DNA of 64,000 nt. Origin: Protea cynaroides. Taxonomy: Eukaryota > Streptophyta > Magnoliopsida > Proteales > Proteaceae. Shown here piece by piece: positions 60,941-64,000 of this stretch. Position 1 is the first letter of the stretch; every line of letters starts with the position of its first letter. The position numbers and the translations under genes are program-made. The stretch spans positions 53,148,914 to 53,212,913 of the forward strand of contig CM053267.1 in NCBI GenBank assembly GCA_028583415.1, read 5' to 3'. Under the pieces are notes generated by a model that was not told where the DNA came from, did not search any database, and worked only from the letters and a program-made list of their open reading frames with translations.

Positions 60941-61892
60941 CAAGGTTTAAAATCTCGTGTCTCGGAGGAGTCTCGGCCTCCTTTGAAACCGAGAACTCGG
61001 TGAGATCTCACCGAGACAGTTTAAAAACACCGAGACAGTGTAAAAAGGCTGTCTCGGTGGCCAAAACTCATTTTTTAGGCCTCAAATTTTAGGGGAACCT
61101 CATTTTTGCACACATAAACACATTTAGAACCTAAATTGTAAAAATAATGACTCTTTGTGGTTGTTTGGGTTTACACTTATGTTTTTGCAGTAAACGCTAA
61201 AGTCTGTTGTAAACTTAGACTAATATTGGCTATTATACTCAATCAAATATGGTTAATGAGACAATAACATAATGCATTAGGGGAATGAGAAACAAAATAA
61301 CACTTCATTATAAATCATTACATCATAGTTCAAATGTTCAATACTGGATGATCCCATAGTCCCCATGAGCCCATAGTCCACAACTCCGAAATCCACATAC
61401 AATGTCTAATAATACGTAGAGTCTCGTAGATGATCCATCCTACTATCATCATACATTCTACAAACTTTTGTTTTTTTTCTCTTTCATAACCTCATGTAAA
61501 AATCTCATTTTTGAGCAAGAATCTTACTTTCAACGGTTGATACAAAGCTCTTACAGCAATTCCCCGCAGTCTGAAGCACCACCGGAAGCAAATTCAAAGA
61601 TCAAACCGAGAAAAAATAAGAAAGAAATCAAGTTTTCTTCAAAAAAGTAGAGAAAACACCAACTTACTTGTTCTCGTTGAGTTCTCTACCGAGAACAGGG
61701 CATAGGCCTTTTTATTCATTTGGAAAAAAGGTCAAAAAACAATTTCTCTCTGAGATCTCGCGAGAAATTGACGAAATTAGTCAAGAACACCGAGATCTCG
61801 CCGAGATGAGTTATCGACCTCAATTTCGTCTCGGCTAGTGTCGAGACTAGCGAGATTACCGAGGCGAGATCTCGGCGAGATTTTAAACCATG
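60941..61892. mobile_element. hAT-like non-autonomous element, CTCG family, 8-bp target duplication CTTCTTTA
   Basis: Seen: TIRs CAAGGTTTAAAATCTCG and, on the complement of the right end, CATGGTTTAAAATCTCG. CTTCTTTA flanks both sides (60933-60940; 61893-61900). Subterminal DNA is dense in CTCGGNGAG/GAGATCTCG words at both ends. The left 540 bases match 35115-35660. The coding part present there is missing here, so it looks like an internal-deletion derivative of a coding element. Confidence 0.86.
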
Positions 61893-61900
61893 CTTCTTTA

Positions 61901-62639
61901 CATGGATCTCCAGACTGATAGCTTCTTCAAAATTGATGAATAGCAGCCTGTTTATAGACTTTGAATATGCTAATTCCATTTCAAAGTAGTACCTCCCTTG
62001 GCTGTGCTAAACCATCACTATTAAAGTCAAAACCCACAATTATATGCACTAAACAGATTAGAGTTAAGACAATAATCCCGAAGGGAAGAAATGAAGTAAA
62101 AGAGGATGCACCTCTTTCTTTTCTTAGCCTTTAATAAGGTATGCAAGAGTTGAATGAATCAACTAATTTGGTCCAGAATGTAGCACACCCGGCTGGTGCC
62201 TGGAGGTTTCTTGGACTAAGCTACTGTGGTCAAACTGCTGACAGTGTTCTATGGGGGTTTCCTGGACTAAGCTACTATGGTCAAACTGCTGACAGTGTTC
62301 TATAGGCTCCGTTTGTTTCCATGTAAAGTTTATTGAGAAATAAAATGTTCCTGTAAAATAGGATTTCCCCTGTTTGTTTTAATGTAAAATGTAACAAAAT
62401 GCATTGACAATCAGGAAAAGTAGGAAAATTCATGTAAAAACCCTTTGCACGGACAAATTTTACAACGAAACAAATAGCGTATTGAATGGGGGAGAATTGG
62501 AAGGCTTAGTTGGTTCTGACTATCCCCAAATATTTCTTAATGAAAATAATATGGGCATGACTAAAATGCTCTTACAACCAATAATAATAAAAGAAACAAG
62601 ACTAGACAACCCCCATACTACTCGATTCTAAATTTCTGA
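61901..62639. other. Intron DNA between the CTCG-family element and the second copia
   Basis: Contains the 51-bp duplication. From about 62306 it may be the LTR of the second copia element or a MITE with a GGCTCCGTTTGTTT-like end. The borders are not resolved. Confidence 0.35.
62205..62305. repeat. Direct tandem duplication, 51-bp period
   Basis: GGTTTCTTGGACTAAGCTAC at 62205 recurs as GGTTTCCTGGACTAAGCTAC at 62256, each followed by GGTCAAACTGCTGACAGTGT. Two units differ at a few bases. Confidence 0.88.
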
Positions 62640-64000
62640 CATACCCCTTCAAGTTGGGGCATAGATGTCATACATGCCCAACTTGCATACAATGGAAGAA
62701 AAAACTTGAAGAGAAAGACCCTTGGTGAAGACATTAGCTAACTAATCAACAGACGCACAAAAGAAATTCACACAATTCCTTTTTCTATCTTCTCTTTGAT
62801 AGAGTGTCAATCAATTCCCAGTTTTCCACATGCTTTGTACGATCATACTGCATAGGATTATGAGATATGCTGGTGGCAGACTTGCTGTCAGTGTCAGAGT
62901 AAAGCGTCATTGGCAACATAACAGGCACTCCCAAATCAGTAAAAAGCCTCGAGCCACTAAAGCTCACATATACCATATGCCATTGTTCTAAACTTGGCTT
63001 CCGCACTGGAGTGAGCTGTCACAGACTGCTTTTTGCTCCTCCAAGTGACCAATTTACAGCCTACAAAAGTAGCACACCCACTTAATGAAAAGGGTGTAAT
63101 CAGCATTGCTTGGATGGTACCCTGCTGGCAACCTAAAACCATAGCTCTGTGAAATCTGCCAAACTAAGCTCGAGGCGATTTTCTCAGACCATTGAAGGCT
63201 TTCTTCAGTCTACCCCACTTTCTCAGTAGTGTCAGTCGAGGAGAAGCTAGGGGGAATGTCCATATACACCTCTTCCTCTAGATATCCATGAAGAAATGCA
63301 TTTTTGATGTCCAATTGTTGAAGATCCCATTCTTGATTGACTGCACAAGACAAGACAGTGGTAGTCAATGCCATAGATTTGGGTGAAACCTTTGGCAACC
63401 AGCCTTGCTTTATAATGGTCCACCGAACCTTCAACCTTTTGCTTGACGACAAAGACCCATTTGCAGCCGACCACTGCTTTCCCGCTGCCTTCCCGGGGGG
63501 AAGGGGAACATGCTCCCAAGTTCCATTTTTCTTTAGAGCATCCATTTCTTCCATCATTGCACCCTTCCACCCTTCCACTTAGGTTTTTGCCAAAACTTCC
63601 TGCCAAGATGTAGGAAGAGATAGCATCCAAAGATGAAACAAAGGCACAATAGGAGGGAGTGAGTTGAAGGACACAACATTAGATATAAGATGGTGGGTGC
63701 ATGATTTATGAGGTTTCCTAAGAGAAATATGTAAATCAAGAGATGGATCAGTCACATGATGAGAGGGAAGAGATTTACTAGACGCCTCAGGTAGAATAGG
63801 ATTCGGATCAGGAGATGGCTCTTGACTCGGTAGAGTAATGGTGGCAGCGAACATATTCTTGAACCCCATTAGCACTTGGAACCTCATCAACACCTTGTGG
63901 ATTTCTTGTTCTCTGAGTGGCAACACATCATCTACAAGATCACTAGGAGCATTGTCAGTCGCACCCGCGGGCCGCCACCTCTGATACATCTGTCCCATCT
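62640..64000 (-). mobile_element. Second Ty1/copia element, internally deleted, runs off the right edge
   Basis: Minus-strand pieces in copia order: a linker before the reverse transcriptase (63579-63998); WKGAMMEEMDALKKNGTWEH (about 63570); WDLQQLDIKNAFLHGYLEEE (about 63320); then a jump over the YVDD region to an RNase H part with TWRSKKQSVTAHSSAEAKFR (about 63010) and QYDRTKHVENW (about 62830). A polypurine-like CAACTTGAAGGGGTATG lies near 62650. The central catalytic part of the reverse transcriptase is missing, so the element is dead. It differs from the element at 39340-44767. Confidence 0.8.

Noticed and set aside
1..64000. CRISPR array, bacterial operon, riboswitch or ribosome-binding sites
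   Set aside because: The window is plant nuclear DNA; the regular repeats are microsatellites, tandem LTR units or transposon subterminal words.

Overview
The window is nuclear DNA of a flowering plant. The evidence is two intron-rich genes with GT..AG introns and plant-specific or plant-type products, copia, Ty3-type, RTE and L1 retroelement remains, hAT- and Mutator-type DNA transposons, and a decayed insertion of plastid DNA. It looks like a dicot with TE-swollen introns; I cannot name the species.

Two long genes stand head to head. On the minus strand, 23051 down to 2594, lies a MATERNAL EFFECT EMBRYO ARREST 22 / EMB1611-like gene. I could chain eight coding exons with consistent phases into an uninterrupted reading frame of 1414 codons. 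On the plus strand, from 28871 past the right edge, lies a carnosine N-methyltransferase-like (N2227 family) gene. Thirteen exons chain in phase, the last at 57792, and the C-terminal exons lie outside the window. Between them are a small secreted proline-rich protein gene (25440-25823, minus, with a TATA box), two Mutator-type inverted-repeat elements (one a Pack-MULE-like element holding a broken host-gene piece), and an insertion of plastid trnI-GAU sequence.

Most of the remainder is mobile DNA inside introns. The 11.8-kb second intron of the methyltransferase gene holds a three-level nest: a foldback element (36897-46234) split by a 5'-truncated RTE LINE (about 37960-45641), itself split by a full-length Ty1/copia element (39340-44767) with two LTRs and an initiator-Met-tRNA primer site. 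A 2.3-kb solo LTR with a perfect 5-bp target duplication lies in intron 1. A tRNA-derived SINE, L1 fragments and a second, deleted copia element lie in the last intron.

The most unusual signal is a group of at least four DNA-transposon families with one shared design: ends beginning CAAGG, CATGG or CATAG, 8-bp target duplications where they can be read, and subterminal regions packed with a short palindromic word that differs by family. The words are CTCGGCGAGATCTCG-like, GTATCGATACG-like, TTTCGACCGAAACC-like and GCCTAGGCG-like. One copy (35115-36600) keeps the coding end of a hAT-like protein, and the element at 60941-61892 looks like its internally deleted derivative. A 600-bp almost pure C tract (59969-60590) is either an extreme low-complexity insert or an assembly fault.
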